A DNA stretch of 64,000 nucleotides. It comes from CAXSBR01 sp964252015. GTDB lineage: Bacteria; Actinomycetota; Actinomycetes; Mycobacteriales; Jatrophihabitantaceae. This document shows, piece after piece, positions 27,756-35,615 of the stretch. How positions within the stretch are numbered: the stretch's first letter is position 1; each line of letters opens with the position of its first letter. Location of the stretch: NCBI GenBank assembly GCA_964252015.1, contig CAXULW010000007.1, positions 101,429 through 165,428 of the forward strand, given 5' to 3'. A program made the translations under genes and the position numbers. The notes under the pieces are model-generated. The model did no database searches and had not been told where the DNA came from. It worked only from the letters and a program-made list of their open reading frames with translations.

Positions 27756-28406
27756 ATGTCTGCGCAACTGGTCTCGATCAACCTGGCCGGGCCGGACGAG
27801 GTCCTGCACGGTGCCTGGACCGGGCGGGTCGGGCGCACCGGCATCAACAAGAAGCCGGCTTCCGGGCCAGTGTCGACCGGCCGCGACCAGCTCGTCGGCG
27901 ACACGATCTGCGATGTCGGCGACCACGGCGGGGCCGATCAGGCGGTGTACGCCTACGCCGCCGAGGACGCCGCCTGGTGGGCCGCGGAACTGTCCCGCGC
28001 GGTCGGCCCGGGCGCGTTCGGTGAGAACTTCACCACCTCGGGCGTGGACGTGACCGCAGCGGTCATCGGTCAGCGCTGGTCCATCGGCAGTGCGGTCTTC
28101 GAGGTCAGCGCCCCGCGCATCCCGTGCCGCACCTTCGCCGCCTTTTGGGACGTGCCCAAGCTGGTCAAACGTTTCACGGCCGTCGGCCGACCGGGGGCGT
28201 ACCTGCGCATCTTCTCCCCGGGGGAGGTCCGGGCCGGGGATCCGATCGAGATCGTGCACACGCCGGCCCACGGGGTGACGATCTTCGAGACGTTCCGGGC
28301 CCTCACCGGCGACCGATCGCTGGCCGCGCGACTGCTGGAGGCACCCGAGTTGCCGGACGAGGCCCACGTGAGCGCCCGCAAATGGCTGGCCCGAGCGGCG
28401 AGCTGA
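27756..28406 (+). CDS. MOSC domain protein (YiiM-like)
   Basis: The 216-residue product is a MOSC (molybdenum cofactor sulfurase C-terminal) domain protein of the YiiM type. It has GINKKPASGPV at the N-terminus, HGGADQAVYAY, GAFGENFTTSGVDV, the conserved cysteine in APRIPCRTFAAF, and a helical C-terminal extension. YiiM relatives use molybdenum cofactor and reduce N-hydroxylated compounds. Here the role is inferred from the family only. It starts at ATG 27756 and is divergent from the 62-residue gene by 82 bases. Confidence 0.88.
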   Translation: MSAQLVSINLAGPDEVLHGAWTGRVGRTGINKKPASGPVSTGRDQLVGDTICDVGDHGGADQAVYAYAAEDAAWWAAELSRAVGPGAFGENFTTSGVDVTAAVIGQRWSIGSAVFEVSAPRIPCRTFAAFWDVPKLVKRFTAVGRPGAYLRIFSPGEVRAGDPIEIVHTPAHGVTIFETFRALTGDRSLAARLLEAPELPDEAHVSARKWLARAAS

Positions 28407-28422
28407 CCCGTTCGCGCGATCG

Positions 28423-29094
28423 TCAGGCCTGGTTCGGCCCGAGATCGCGGCGGCGGGCGACGACGAAGCCGCCACCGGGCAGGAACGAGTCGATGACCAC
28501 GATGACGGCGGTCCACCAGGTCCACCGCAAGGACCACCACGCGGCGACGACGGCGGCCAGGTAGACCAGGAACAAGGCGCCGTGGATCGGGCCGAGGATC
28601 TGTACCCCGAGGGGCTGGCCGAACGCGTACTTAACAATGGTGGCCACGATCAACAGCAGCCAAGAGGTCGCCTCGGCGACGGCCACCCACCGCATGGCCG
28701 CGCGGGCCGTGGCGGGACGGGGCAACCGGGTGAACGCGGGCCGGGCCGCGGTCGGGTACAGCGCGGCCACCCGACGGGCCTCCGCGCGCCCGTTGCGAAT
28801 CAGCCCCACCAACGCGACCCCGAAACCGAGCGGTGCGAGCAGGCACAGCAGGTTCTGGCCCAGCGGCCGGTTGTCATCGCCGGCCGCGTAACCGATGAAC
28901 GTGGCCACGATCACGACCAGGCCCAGCACGAACAGGACCAGGCCGAGCGGAACCAGCCGCGACCCCGGCCGGCTGCTCTCCGGCCGGCTGTCTCCCGGCG
29001 GCACGTCTCCCGGCGACACAACTGGAGACGACGCCGCCCGCGGCCCCTCGTCCACGCCCTGACCGCTCGATCGAGCGGGTGCCGGATTCGTCAC
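28423..29094 (-). CDS. DUF3817 membrane protein
   Basis: The 223-residue product has a Pro/Ser-rich cytosolic N-terminus (about 45 residues) and then five to six spans. The first pair (VPLGLVLFVLGLVVIVATFIGYAA and LLCLLAPLGFGVALVGLI) precedes a C-terminal DUF3817 region with WVAVAEATSWLLLI, GPIHGALFLVYLAAVVAAW and IDSFLPGGGFVVARR. The function is unknown; DUF3817 alone is usually about 100 residues, so the N-terminal half is an extension. I start at GTG 29094, with GAGAGG six bases upstream; the open frame further up runs antisense to the cold-shock gene. It is divergent from that gene. Confidence 0.83.
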   Translation of the reverse strand: MTNPAPARSSGQGVDEGPRAASSPVVSPGDVPPGDSRPESSRPGSRLVPLGLVLFVLGLVVIVATFIGYAAGDDNRPLGQNLLCLLAPLGFGVALVGLIRNGRAEARRVAALYPTAARPAFTRLPRPATARAAMRWVAVAEATSWLLLIVATIVKYAFGQPLGVQILGPIHGALFLVYLAAVVAAWWSLRWTWWTAVIVVIDSFLPGGGFVVARRRDLGPNQA

Positions 29095-29151
29095 GACCGT
29101 CCTCTCGTAAGCCCGGAGCCAAACTGCGTGCGGGTCAGCGTCGGCAGACGG

Positions 29152-29189
29152 TAATCTTGGGCAACGAAGGCACCGTCCGCGGTGCCTTC
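29152..29189 (+). promoter_or_regulatory. cold-shock gene promoter box and 5' leader hairpin
   Basis: TAATCT (29152-29157) fits a -10 box and would place the transcript start near 29164. The leader then opens with a hairpin, GAAGGCACCG (29166-29175) against CGGTGCCTTC (29180-29189), leaving about 100 bases of leader before the GTG at 29267. The hairpin is certain; the promoter is inferred. Confidence 0.5.
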
Positions 29190-29266
29190 CTTCGTGCCCG
29201 CAGACCGCGCGCCACGACCGGTTGGATGCCGGTTCATTCGAGATTACGTGCATAGAGGTGAACGCA

Positions 29267-29650
29267 GTGCCCACCGGCAAGGTCAAGTGGTTCAACGGTG
29301 AGAAGGGCTTCGGCTTCCTGGCCGACGACGGCGGAGACGAGGTCTTCGTCCATCGCGATGCGCTGCCCGACGGCGTCACCGAGCTCAAGCCCGGGGCGCG
29401 CGTCGAGTTCGGCGTGGTCCAGGGACGCAAGGGTAGCCAGGCGCTGTCCGTCCGGGTGCTCGAGCCGGTGGCCTCGGTCGTGCGGGCGACCCGCAAGCCC
29501 GCCGACGAGATGACGCCGATCGTCGAAGACCTGATCAAGCTGCTCGACGGGGTCTCCAACGGCCTGCGTCGCGGGCGCTACCCCGAGCGGACCGAGGGTC
29601 GCCAGGTCGCGGCCGTCCTGCGGGCCGTCGCCGACAACCTCGACGCCTGA
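29267..29650 (+). CDS. cold-shock protein with C-terminal extension (CspB type)
   Basis: This 127-residue RNA/ssDNA-binding protein has a cold-shock domain in residues 1-65, with RNP1 as KGFGFL and RNP2 as DEVFVH, starting PTGKVKWFNGEKG. A helical C-terminal tail of about 60 residues follows (MTPIVEDLIKLLDG, RRGRYPERTEGRQVAAVLRAVADNLDA). That tail matches mycobacterial CspB (Rv0871), which is in the same gene neighbourhood, and not the short CspA form at the window's left edge. I start at GTG 29267, right at the conserved PTGKVKW, with AGGTG upstream. A long structured leader precedes it. Confidence 0.93.
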   Translation: MPTGKVKWFNGEKGFGFLADDGGDEVFVHRDALPDGVTELKPGARVEFGVVQGRKGSQALSVRVLEPVASVVRATRKPADEMTPIVEDLIKLLDGVSNGLRRGRYPERTEGRQVAAVLRAVADNLDA

Positions 29651-29654
29651 AACC

Positions 29655-30182
29655 GTGGACGCGCGGATCGTCGCGGCCCGCCCGGAGCACCTGGTCGAGG
29701 TCGCGGCGATCTACGCCGACGCGGCCCGCACGACCGTGTCCACGTTCGATCTGGACGGTCCGCCGGTCCAGCACTGGCAGGACAAGCTCACGGACGCCGG
29801 CCGCGGCAACCACTTCGTCGTCGCCGTTGACGTCGCCGCTGGTGCTCAAGCCGCCGTCGACGGCCCCGACGCGGTGCTCGGTTTCGCCTACTCGGGCTGG
29901 TTCCGGCCCCGGCCGGCCTACGGCGGCACCCGCGAGACGTCGATCTACCTGCACCGCGCGGCCCGTGGACAGGGCCTGGGCCGGCGGCTCTACGCCGACC
30001 TGCTCGACCGGTTGCGCGGCGACGGAATCCACCTCGTCGTCGCCGTCATCGCCCAGCCCAACCCGGCCAGCGTCGCGCTGCACGAGGCGCTCGGCTTCCA
30101 GCTCGTCGGCACCCTAAGCGAGATCGGGGAGAAGTTCGGCCGGTACGTGGATACCCGCTGGTATGAGCTGCTCCTGGACTGA
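29655..30182 (+). CDS. GNAT acetyltransferase, phosphinothricin acetyltransferase-like
   Basis: The 175-residue product looks like the Pat/Bar/MnaT branch of GNAT N-acetyltransferases. It has VAAIYADAARTTVSTFDLDGPP at the N-terminus, GFAYSGWFRPRPAYGGTRETSIYLHRAARGQGLGRRLYADLL with the acetyl-CoA loop, and ASVALHEALGFQLVGTLSEIGEKFGR. Family members acetylate phosphinothricin, methionine sulfoximine or other amino acids; this one's substrate is unknown. It starts at GTG 29655, four bases after the cold-shock stop, so the two are probably co-transcribed. Confidence 0.87.
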   Translation: MDARIVAARPEHLVEVAAIYADAARTTVSTFDLDGPPVQHWQDKLTDAGRGNHFVVAVDVAAGAQAAVDGPDAVLGFAYSGWFRPRPAYGGTRETSIYLHRAARGQGLGRRLYADLLDRLRGDGIHLVVAVIAQPNPASVALHEALGFQLVGTLSEIGEKFGRYVDTRWYELLLD

Positions 30183-30210
30183 CCTGGACTGGGTGACTGC
30201 GGGGCTCAAA

Positions 30211-30349
30211 ACGCGCGGGCGAATGTATAGCGTTTTGCGCGCTATGGCGCCCAGAATGCGCCACCGTCGGCGGTGCATGGCGCTCGGCTGACGACGCGCG
30301 GGCGAATGTATAGCGTTTTGCGCGCTATGGCGCCCAAAATGCGCCACCG
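30211..30349. repeat. 56-bp direct repeat (two copies, period 83)
   Basis: Copies at 30211-30266 and 30294-30349 differ at one base. Each contains ATAGCG-N7-CGCTAT as a small hairpin and ends GCGCCACCG. The second copy runs directly into the CCACCG microsatellite. No protein is encoded here. Confidence 0.9.
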
Positions 30350-30396
30350 CCACCGCCACCGCCACCGCCACCGCCACCGCCACCGCCACCGCCACC
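30338..30396. repeat. (GCCACC)n hexanucleotide microsatellite, left part
   Basis: About nine uninterrupted GCCACC units run into the assembly gap. The array grows out of the GCGCCACCG end of the preceding repeat unit. The Pro- or His-Arg-rich open frames across it are artefacts of the repeat. Confidence 0.95.
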
Positions 30397-30496
30397 NNNN
30401 NNNNNNNNNNNNNNNNNNNNNNNNNNNNNNNNNNNNNNNNNNNNNNNNNNNNNNNNNNNNNNNNNNNNNNNNNNNNNNNNNNNNNNNNNNNNNNNN
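30397..30496. other. assembly gap of 100 N
   Basis: Exactly 100 N bases separate two stretches of the same hexanucleotide repeat. This is the usual placeholder for a scaffold gap of unknown true length, so the microsatellite may be longer or shorter than shown. Confidence 0.98.
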
Positions 30497-30571
30497 GCCA
30501 CCGCCACCGCCACCGCCACCGCCACCGCCACCGCCACCGCCACCGCCACCGTCCGGCGTCCGGCGTCCGGC
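30497..30571. repeat. (GCCACC)n microsatellite, right part, and GTCCGGC triplet repeat
   Basis: About nine more GCCACC units follow the gap, then GTCCGGC three times in a row just before the nucleoside hydrolase start. Confidence 0.93.
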
Positions 30572-30594
30572 TCGCCGTGTCCTATCGTTCGGAC

Positions 30595-31566
30595 GTGGCC
30601 ATTCCGGTGATCCTCGACGTCGATACTGGCGTGGACGACGCGTACGCGCTGCTGTTCGCCGCCCTGCATCCCGACCTGGACCTGCGCGCGGTGACGTGTG
30701 TGGCCGGCAACGTCGATGTCGACCAGGTCGTGGTCAATACCGCGACCGTGCTGGCCGCGGCCGGCGCGGCGGACGTTCCGATCGGCCGCGGTGCCGACCG
30801 CCCGCTGCTCGCCGCGGCCCGGTCCGCGCGACACGTCCACGGCCAGGACGGCCTGGGCGATCTGGGCTGGCCGCCCGCCCCCGTCGGCGCCATACCGTCC
30901 GCGATCGACCTGCTGCGCGCGACGTTGAGCAAGGCCAGCGAACCCGTCACTGTCGTCACCCTGGCGCCGATGACCAACGTGGCCCTGCTGCTGCGGGCCT
31001 ACCCGGAGGTCATCTCAACCATTGAACGCATCGTGTTCATGGGCGGCAGCGCGCTGGCCGGCAATGCCACCGCCTCGGCCGAGTTCAACATCTGGCACGA
31101 CCCGGAGTCGGCCGCGGTCGTCCTCGACGCCGCCGCGCGGGCTGACCTGGCCGTGACGATGTACGGACTTGACGTGTTCTACGGACCGTCGCTGGACGCG
31201 GCCCAGGCCGACGCCCTCGACGGTGACACCCCGGCCCGACGGTTGGCCGCGGCGCTGATGCGCTTCTCGCTGGGCCGGTACGCAGATGAGTCCCGGGCGA
31301 CGATCGGGGACGCCGGCGCCGTGTGCGCCGTCGTCGACCCGGAGGGTTTGACCATGCAGCGGATGCCGGTCCGGGTGGAACTCGCCGGGGCGTGGACCCG
31401 CGGGCAGACCGTGGTCGACCGCCGCACCACCCGCAGCGACCTGGAGAACGACGAGCACGGCGGGTTGGCCAACGCCCCGGCGATGGTGGACGTCGCCCTC
31501 GACATCGACGCCGACCGCTACCGGCGGCTGTGGTCGAGCACGGTGGCCGGCGTAGATCTCGACTGA
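30595..31566 (+). CDS. inosine/uridine-preferring nucleoside hydrolase
   Basis: The 323-residue enzyme hydrolyses the N-glycosidic bond of ribonucleosides to a base and ribose for salvage. The calcium-binding signature is at the N-terminus as DVDTGVDDAYAL. HGQDGLGDLGWP, TLAPMTNVALLLR and the active-site region ASAEFNIWHDPESA follow, with the late NDEHGGL. Base preference cannot be read off. I start at GTG 30595 (AIPVILDVD), although GTG 30577 is possible. TATCGT at 30583-30588 could be a -10 box that makes the mRNA leaderless from 30595. The upstream region is only repeats. Confidence 0.92.
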   Translation: MAIPVILDVDTGVDDAYALLFAALHPDLDLRAVTCVAGNVDVDQVVVNTATVLAAAGAADVPIGRGADRPLLAAARSARHVHGQDGLGDLGWPPAPVGAIPSAIDLLRATLSKASEPVTVVTLAPMTNVALLLRAYPEVISTIERIVFMGGSALAGNATASAEFNIWHDPESAAVVLDAAARADLAVTMYGLDVFYGPSLDAAQADALDGDTPARRLAAALMRFSLGRYADESRATIGDAGAVCAVVDPEGLTMQRMPVRVELAGAWTRGQTVVDRRTTRSDLENDEHGGLANAPAMVDVALDIDADRYRRLWSSTVAGVDLD

Positions 31567-31596
31567 CCAGCGGCGGCCCACGTCGGCCCGCAGAGC

Positions 31597-32448
31597 TCAG
31601 CGCAGCGGCGGCATCGGAGGGGTCAGCCCGGCCTGATGGGCGCGGCCGAGCAGGGCCTCGATCGCCGCGTACCCGTCCGGGCCCAGATCTTGGGTGAACT
31701 CGTTGACGTAGAGCTCGATGTGGCGGCGCTGCACATCGGGGTCCATTTCCTGCGCGTGGGTGGCCACGTAGGCGGCCGAGTCGTCCGGGTGGGCCCACGC
31801 GTGTCGCACCGACGCCCGGATGACGTCCCTGGCCTGGGCGGCGGTGACGCCGGTACGCGCGGCCAGGTCGCGGCGGGCCAGGATCGCGCCGAGCGGGATG
31901 GGCAGACCTGTGTCGGCCTCCCACCATTCGCCGAGATCGGCCAGCGCGGTCAGCCCGTAGTGGTGGTAGGTGAACCGGGCTTCGTGGATGACCAGGCCGG
32001 CGTCGTAACGGCCCGCTTGTACCGCCGGCATGATCTCGGCGAACGGGACGACGTCGATGGTCTCCGGGTGTTGACCGCTGGCCCACAACCGCAGCAACAG
32101 GTACGCGGTGGTGCGTTCGCCGGGCACGGCCACGCGGGCACCGTCGAGGTCGTCCCGGTCGCCGCGGGTGAGCACCAACGGCCCGCAACCGCGTCCGAGC
32201 GCGCCGCCGCACGGCAGCAACTCGTAGCGGTCCAGCAACCACGGCAACGCGGCGTAGGACACCTTGGCGATGTCATACCCGTCCTGCAGGGCCGCGGTGT
32301 TGGTGACGTCCACGTCGGCGTAGGTGACCTCCACCGGTGGGGCGTCTACCTGGCCGTCCAGCCGGCCGTCCAGCCGGCCGTTCACCCAGGCGTCGAAGAC
32401 GAACGTGTCGTTCGGGCACGGCGAGAAGGCCAGCGACAACACCGTCAT
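31597..32448 (-). CDS. mqnD: 1,4-dihydroxy-6-naphthoate synthase (futalosine pathway)
   Basis: MqnD converts cyclic dehypoxanthinyl futalosine to 1,4-dihydroxy-6-naphthoate in the alternative route to menaquinone. The 283-residue periplasmic-binding-protein-like fold shows the family N-terminus LSLAFSPCPNDTFVF, DVDVTNTAALQDGYDIAKVSYAA, LVLTRGD, ERTTAYLLLRLW, and VIHEARFTYHHYGL with the putative catalytic His. I start at ATG 32448, which overlaps the mqnB stop by four bases. With mqnB it forms the end of a four-gene operon. MqnA, MqnC and MqnE are not in the window. Confidence 0.94.
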   Translation of the reverse strand: MTVLSLAFSPCPNDTFVFDAWVNGRLDGRLDGQVDAPPVEVTYADVDVTNTAALQDGYDIAKVSYAALPWLLDRYELLPCGGALGRGCGPLVLTRGDRDDLDGARVAVPGERTTAYLLLRLWASGQHPETIDVVPFAEIMPAVQAGRYDAGLVIHEARFTYHHYGLTALADLGEWWEADTGLPIPLGAILARRDLAARTGVTAAQARDVIRASVRHAWAHPDDSAAYVATHAQEMDPDVQRRHIELYVNEFTQDLGPDGYAAIEALLGRAHQAGLTPPMPPLR

Positions 32449-33197
32449 GGCGAAGTCTCCCCGGCGGCGGCCGCGAACGTGCCGACGGCGGCTGTGGCGG
32501 TGATGGGGCCGCCGGTGATGGGGCCGGCGGTGATGGCGGCGATGGCCACGCCGAGCGCGGACAGAGCGGGTCCGATTCGCCAGGCGGCGCGGTCGCGCGG
32601 TCCCACCACGTTGCTCACCGTGCGCACCTCGGCGAAGCTCACGCCCAGGCACTGCGCTGCGGCCAGGACGCCGGCGCCTTCCATGGCCTCGGCCACCGCG
32701 TCCGGATTTCGGGCCAGCCGGGCCGCGGCCGTCGCGGTCGAACCGGTCACCGTGGACACCGTGAGCACGGCTCCGGTGACGACGCCGGCCGACCGGAGGC
32801 GCGCGGCCAGGGTGGACACAAGCGCGGGGTCGAGCTCGTGCCGTTCCGGTCCCAGCCCGAGCGCGGACAACGGCAGGAAGCCCGCCCCGTCCTCGGCGCC
32901 GAGATCGGCCTGCACGACCGCGGTTGCGATGACGGTCTCGCCGAGCCCAATGGGCGCGAACCCGCCGGCGATGCCCGCGCTGATGACCAGGTCGTAGGCA
33001 CCGACCACCAGCGCTGCGGATGTGGCCGCCGCGGCGGCCGCAACGCCTACCCCGCCGACGAGAAGATCGACAGTTCCCGCCGCCGTAGACGCGCGGACCA
33101 GGTCAGCGGAGGAAGTGGGCACCCGGGAGGCACCCAACAGCCGGGCCGCCGCGTCGCGTTCCGGGGCGGTCGCGCAGACAACCAGGGCGGACGGCAT
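32445..33197 (-). CDS. mqnB: futalosine hydrolase
   Basis: MqnB releases hypoxanthine from futalosine, giving dehypoxanthinyl futalosine for menaquinone synthesis. The 250-residue product has the nucleoside-phosphorylase/MTA-hydrolase fold: LLVGGVGVAAAAAATSAAL, VISAGIAGGF, the acidic EDGAGFLPLS, and AVAEAMEGAGVLAAAQ with the substrate-binding MEGAG. The C-terminus has VSNVVGPRDRAAWRI. It starts at ATG 33197, directly after the stop of the DUF2771 gene, and overlaps mqnD by four bases. Co-location with mqnD makes the assignment firm. Confidence 0.94.
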   Translation of the reverse strand: MPSALVVCATAPERDAAARLLGASRVPTSSADLVRASTAAGTVDLLVGGVGVAAAAAATSAALVVGAYDLVISAGIAGGFAPIGLGETVIATAVVQADLGAEDGAGFLPLSALGLGPERHELDPALVSTLAARLRSAGVVTGAVLTVSTVTGSTATAAARLARNPDAVAEAMEGAGVLAAAQCLGVSFAEVRTVSNVVGPRDRAAWRIGPALSALGVAIAAITAGPITGGPITATAAVGTFAAAAGETSP

Positions 33198-33665
33198 TCA
33201 GTCGGTGGTGGTGACGCGCACGATCCAGCCGCCGGCCTGGGACGCACCGCGCAGCTCGGCGATCTGCAGGTAGTAAGAACCGACACCGGCCGCCGTCGTG
33301 CTGAGGTGGGTGGTGTGCCGGTCGCGGATCGCGGTCGCGGTTCCAGCGCCGGCTAGGGGGTGGGACTTGCTGGCCGAGTCGAGCGTGAAGGCCGCCACCA
33401 CCCAGGCGTTGTCGGCCACGGTCCGTGGCACGTCCACGAGGAGCTGGGAACCGGCCCGCACCCGGATCGACGGCGCGTCCCCGACGTCGGTGATCGGCTG
33501 GTGCAACGGCCCACCGGGGTACTGGTAGCGCGCCGCGTCCACGATGACGGACTTGCCGTCGCCCGACACGGTGATCGTCGGTAGCGGTTTCTGGCACGCG
33601 GTCAGAAACCCGGCCATCAGGGCGAGTAGGGCAACCCATCCCGGCAGCCGCGTTCGTCTATGCAC
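33198..33665 (-). CDS. DUF2771 lipoprotein
   Basis: The 155-residue exported protein has a short signal peptide (WVALLALMAGF) with the lipobox LTAC, so Cys24 is probably lipidated. The mature part is a beta-rich domain fitting DUF2771. Its mycobacterial relative (Rv0875c-like) also sits beside the MFS gene. The function is unknown. Its stop abuts the mqnB start with no gap, and it begins three bases after the MFS stop, so it belongs to the mqn operon. Confidence 0.8.
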   Translation of the reverse strand: MHRRTRLPGWVALLALMAGFLTACQKPLPTITVSGDGKSVIVDAARYQYPGGPLHQPITDVGDAPSIRVRAGSQLLVDVPRTVADNAWVVAAFTLDSASKSHPLAGAGTATAIRDRHTTHLSTTAAGVGSYYLQIAELRGASQAGGWIVRVTTTD

Positions 33666-33668
33666 GAA

Positions 33669-35504
33669 TCACACGTTACCGGGCGCCGGACCGCGTCTGC
33701 GGGCTGCGCGGACTCCCACCCGCGCCCGCAACGCGATGTAGATCACGCTCACGGCCAGGACGGTGCCGGCCAGTGACATCCCCAGCGTGCCGCGGTCCGA
33801 CGGCAGCAGCAGCGCTACCGCGGCTCCCACCACCCAGGCCAGCTGGAGGAACGTCTCCGAGCGGGCGAAGGCACTGGAGCGCAGGGTCTCGGCGACGTCG
33901 CGCTGGATGACCGCGTCCAGGGACAGCTTGCCCAGCGAGTTGGTGCCCGAGCAGATCGCCATCGCGGCCACGGCCGTCTCCAGGTTGAACGACAGCGCGG
34001 TGAGCACGCACGCCACCGCGTTGATCGCCGAACAGGTCAACACGATGACGTGCGGGCGGCGGAACGCGAAGCGGGCCCCGGAGCCGGTGCCGATGAGGTT
34101 GCCGATGGCCACGGCCGCCCCGACCGCACCCAGGCTGGACGCGGCTTGGAAACCGTGCGAGGTCTTCTCGATGTAGAACGCCAGGAACATGGTCAGGAAG
34201 CCGGCCGACCACCGCAGCGCCGACTCGCCCTGCATGGACGTGATCACCTGCTGGTCGAACCCGCGGCTGACCCACGCGCGGATCCGGTGCAGCGCCGGCA
34301 CCTTGGCCTGCGTCGGGGGACGTCGAGGTTCCTCGGGGTGTGAGCGGGCCGGGGCCGCGGAATCGACCTGTGCGGGCAGGCGCAGGGAGTAGACCCCGGT
34401 GACCGCGAACGCGATCGCGGTCAACCACAGCCCGAGCGGGTAGGAGCCGGTGACGCGCACGACCCCGGCGATGAACCCGCCGCCGATCACCGCGGCGCCG
34501 AGGCCGAAGATCGACAACCGGGCGTTCGCGGTCACCAGCGTCATGTCCGGCGGCACCACCCGCGGGGCCGCCGCGGCCCGGACCACGCTGTAGGCCTTCG
34601 ACAGCACCAGCGACCCGAGCGCCAACGGGAACAGCACCAGCAGGTTGGTGAAATTCTGCGCCATCAGGATGGCGAGCACCGCCCGCCCGAACCCGCTCGC
34701 GGCCATGGCCCAGCGCCGGCCGTGCTGGAAGCGGTCGAGCACCGGCCCGATCACCGGCGCCACCACGGCGAACGGGGCCATGGTGACCAGCAGGTAAAGC
34801 AGGACGTTGCCCTTCTGGTCACTCTTCGCGGCCGAGAAGAACACGGTTCCGGCCAGGGCGACGGTCACCATCGCGTCGGCGCCGAAGGACAGCACCTGGT
34901 TCCAGATCAACGGCGTCAGCCCGGATTCCGACGCACCGTTGGCCCGGCTGGCCGCGACCACCCGGCGGGCCACCGTCTGCGCCGCCTGGCTGCTGCGGAC
35001 CGCCACCGCCCGGGTCACGGTGACTTTCGGAACCGCCCCCGCCGTGGTGATCGGCGCCACGGTTGTCGCCGGATCGAGCGGCGCGGCGGGATCGCGGTAC
35101 TCGAGCCGCCGCGGGTCAGGTTCACGGCGAGCCTGATCGGCGTCGACTTCTTCGTAGGGGCGGGTCGGTTGGGGACGGGACGGGACGCCGCCGGAACGGG
35201 GTTTGGCCGGCACGGAGGGCAGATAGGTCGTCGGGCGCTCGTCGACGAACCGCACGTCGTCGCCGCCGTGGGTCGCCAGGTCGTCGAACGACTCACGCTG
35301 GCGGTAGTACGTCGCCGGGTCGAAGGCGGGGCCGGCCGCGGCGCCGGTCGCGGGGCGGGTCGCGGGGCCGACCGCGGGGGCCGCCGCGGGCAGCGCCGGG
35401 GGCGCGTCGGGGCTGTCGCGCTCAGTTGGTTGCGGGCTCCGTGGGCGGTGCCCGCTGCGCCCGAACCGCCCGGCACCGGGCTCGTCTCGTTCGGTCCGGG
35501 GCAC
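33669..35504 (-). CDS. MFS transporter with long cytosolic N-terminus (Rv0876c-like)
   Basis: The 611-residue product has a disordered, Pro/Ala/Arg-rich N-terminal region of about 200 residues, then twelve hydrophobic spans of an MFS permease. Visible motifs are VLDRFQHGRRWAMAASGFGRA between spans 2 and 3, and the second-half start ALRWSAGFLTMFLAFYIEKT. The long N-terminal tail has no domain I recognise; its length is unusual for the superfamily but is shared by actinobacterial members of this neighbourhood. The substrate is unknown. It is the first gene of the operon with DUF2771, mqnB and mqnD, and is divergent from the DUF3027 gene by 111 bases. Confidence 0.85.
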   Translation of the reverse strand: MPRTERDEPGAGRFGRSGHRPRSPQPTERDSPDAPPALPAAAPAVGPATRPATGAAAGPAFDPATYYRQRESFDDLATHGGDDVRFVDERPTTYLPSVPAKPRSGGVPSRPQPTRPYEEVDADQARREPDPRRLEYRDPAAPLDPATTVAPITTAGAVPKVTVTRAVAVRSSQAAQTVARRVVAASRANGASESGLTPLIWNQVLSFGADAMVTVALAGTVFFSAAKSDQKGNVLLYLLVTMAPFAVVAPVIGPVLDRFQHGRRWAMAASGFGRAVLAILMAQNFTNLLVLFPLALGSLVLSKAYSVVRAAAAPRVVPPDMTLVTANARLSIFGLGAAVIGGGFIAGVVRVTGSYPLGLWLTAIAFAVTGVYSLRLPAQVDSAAPARSHPEEPRRPPTQAKVPALHRIRAWVSRGFDQQVITSMQGESALRWSAGFLTMFLAFYIEKTSHGFQAASSLGAVGAAVAIGNLIGTGSGARFAFRRPHVIVLTCSAINAVACVLTALSFNLETAVAAMAICSGTNSLGKLSLDAVIQRDVAETLRSSAFARSETFLQLAWVVGAAVALLLPSDRGTLGMSLAGTVLAVSVIYIALRARVGVRAARRRGPAPGNV

Positions 35505-35615
35505 GCCTCACATCCTGCCCCACCGCGCCGCGGCGCGACCGGTGGCAACGGCCAATCTCGGCACCCGTCATGGCGGATTTTGGCCGCGACGTCGCCACTG
35601 CGAGACACTGGACGA

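Noticed and set aside
30273..31025. Open frame across the assembly gap encoding poly His-Arg and poly Pro
   Set aside because: It is produced by the hexanucleotide repeat and the 100 N, and continues out of frame into the nucleoside hydrolase.
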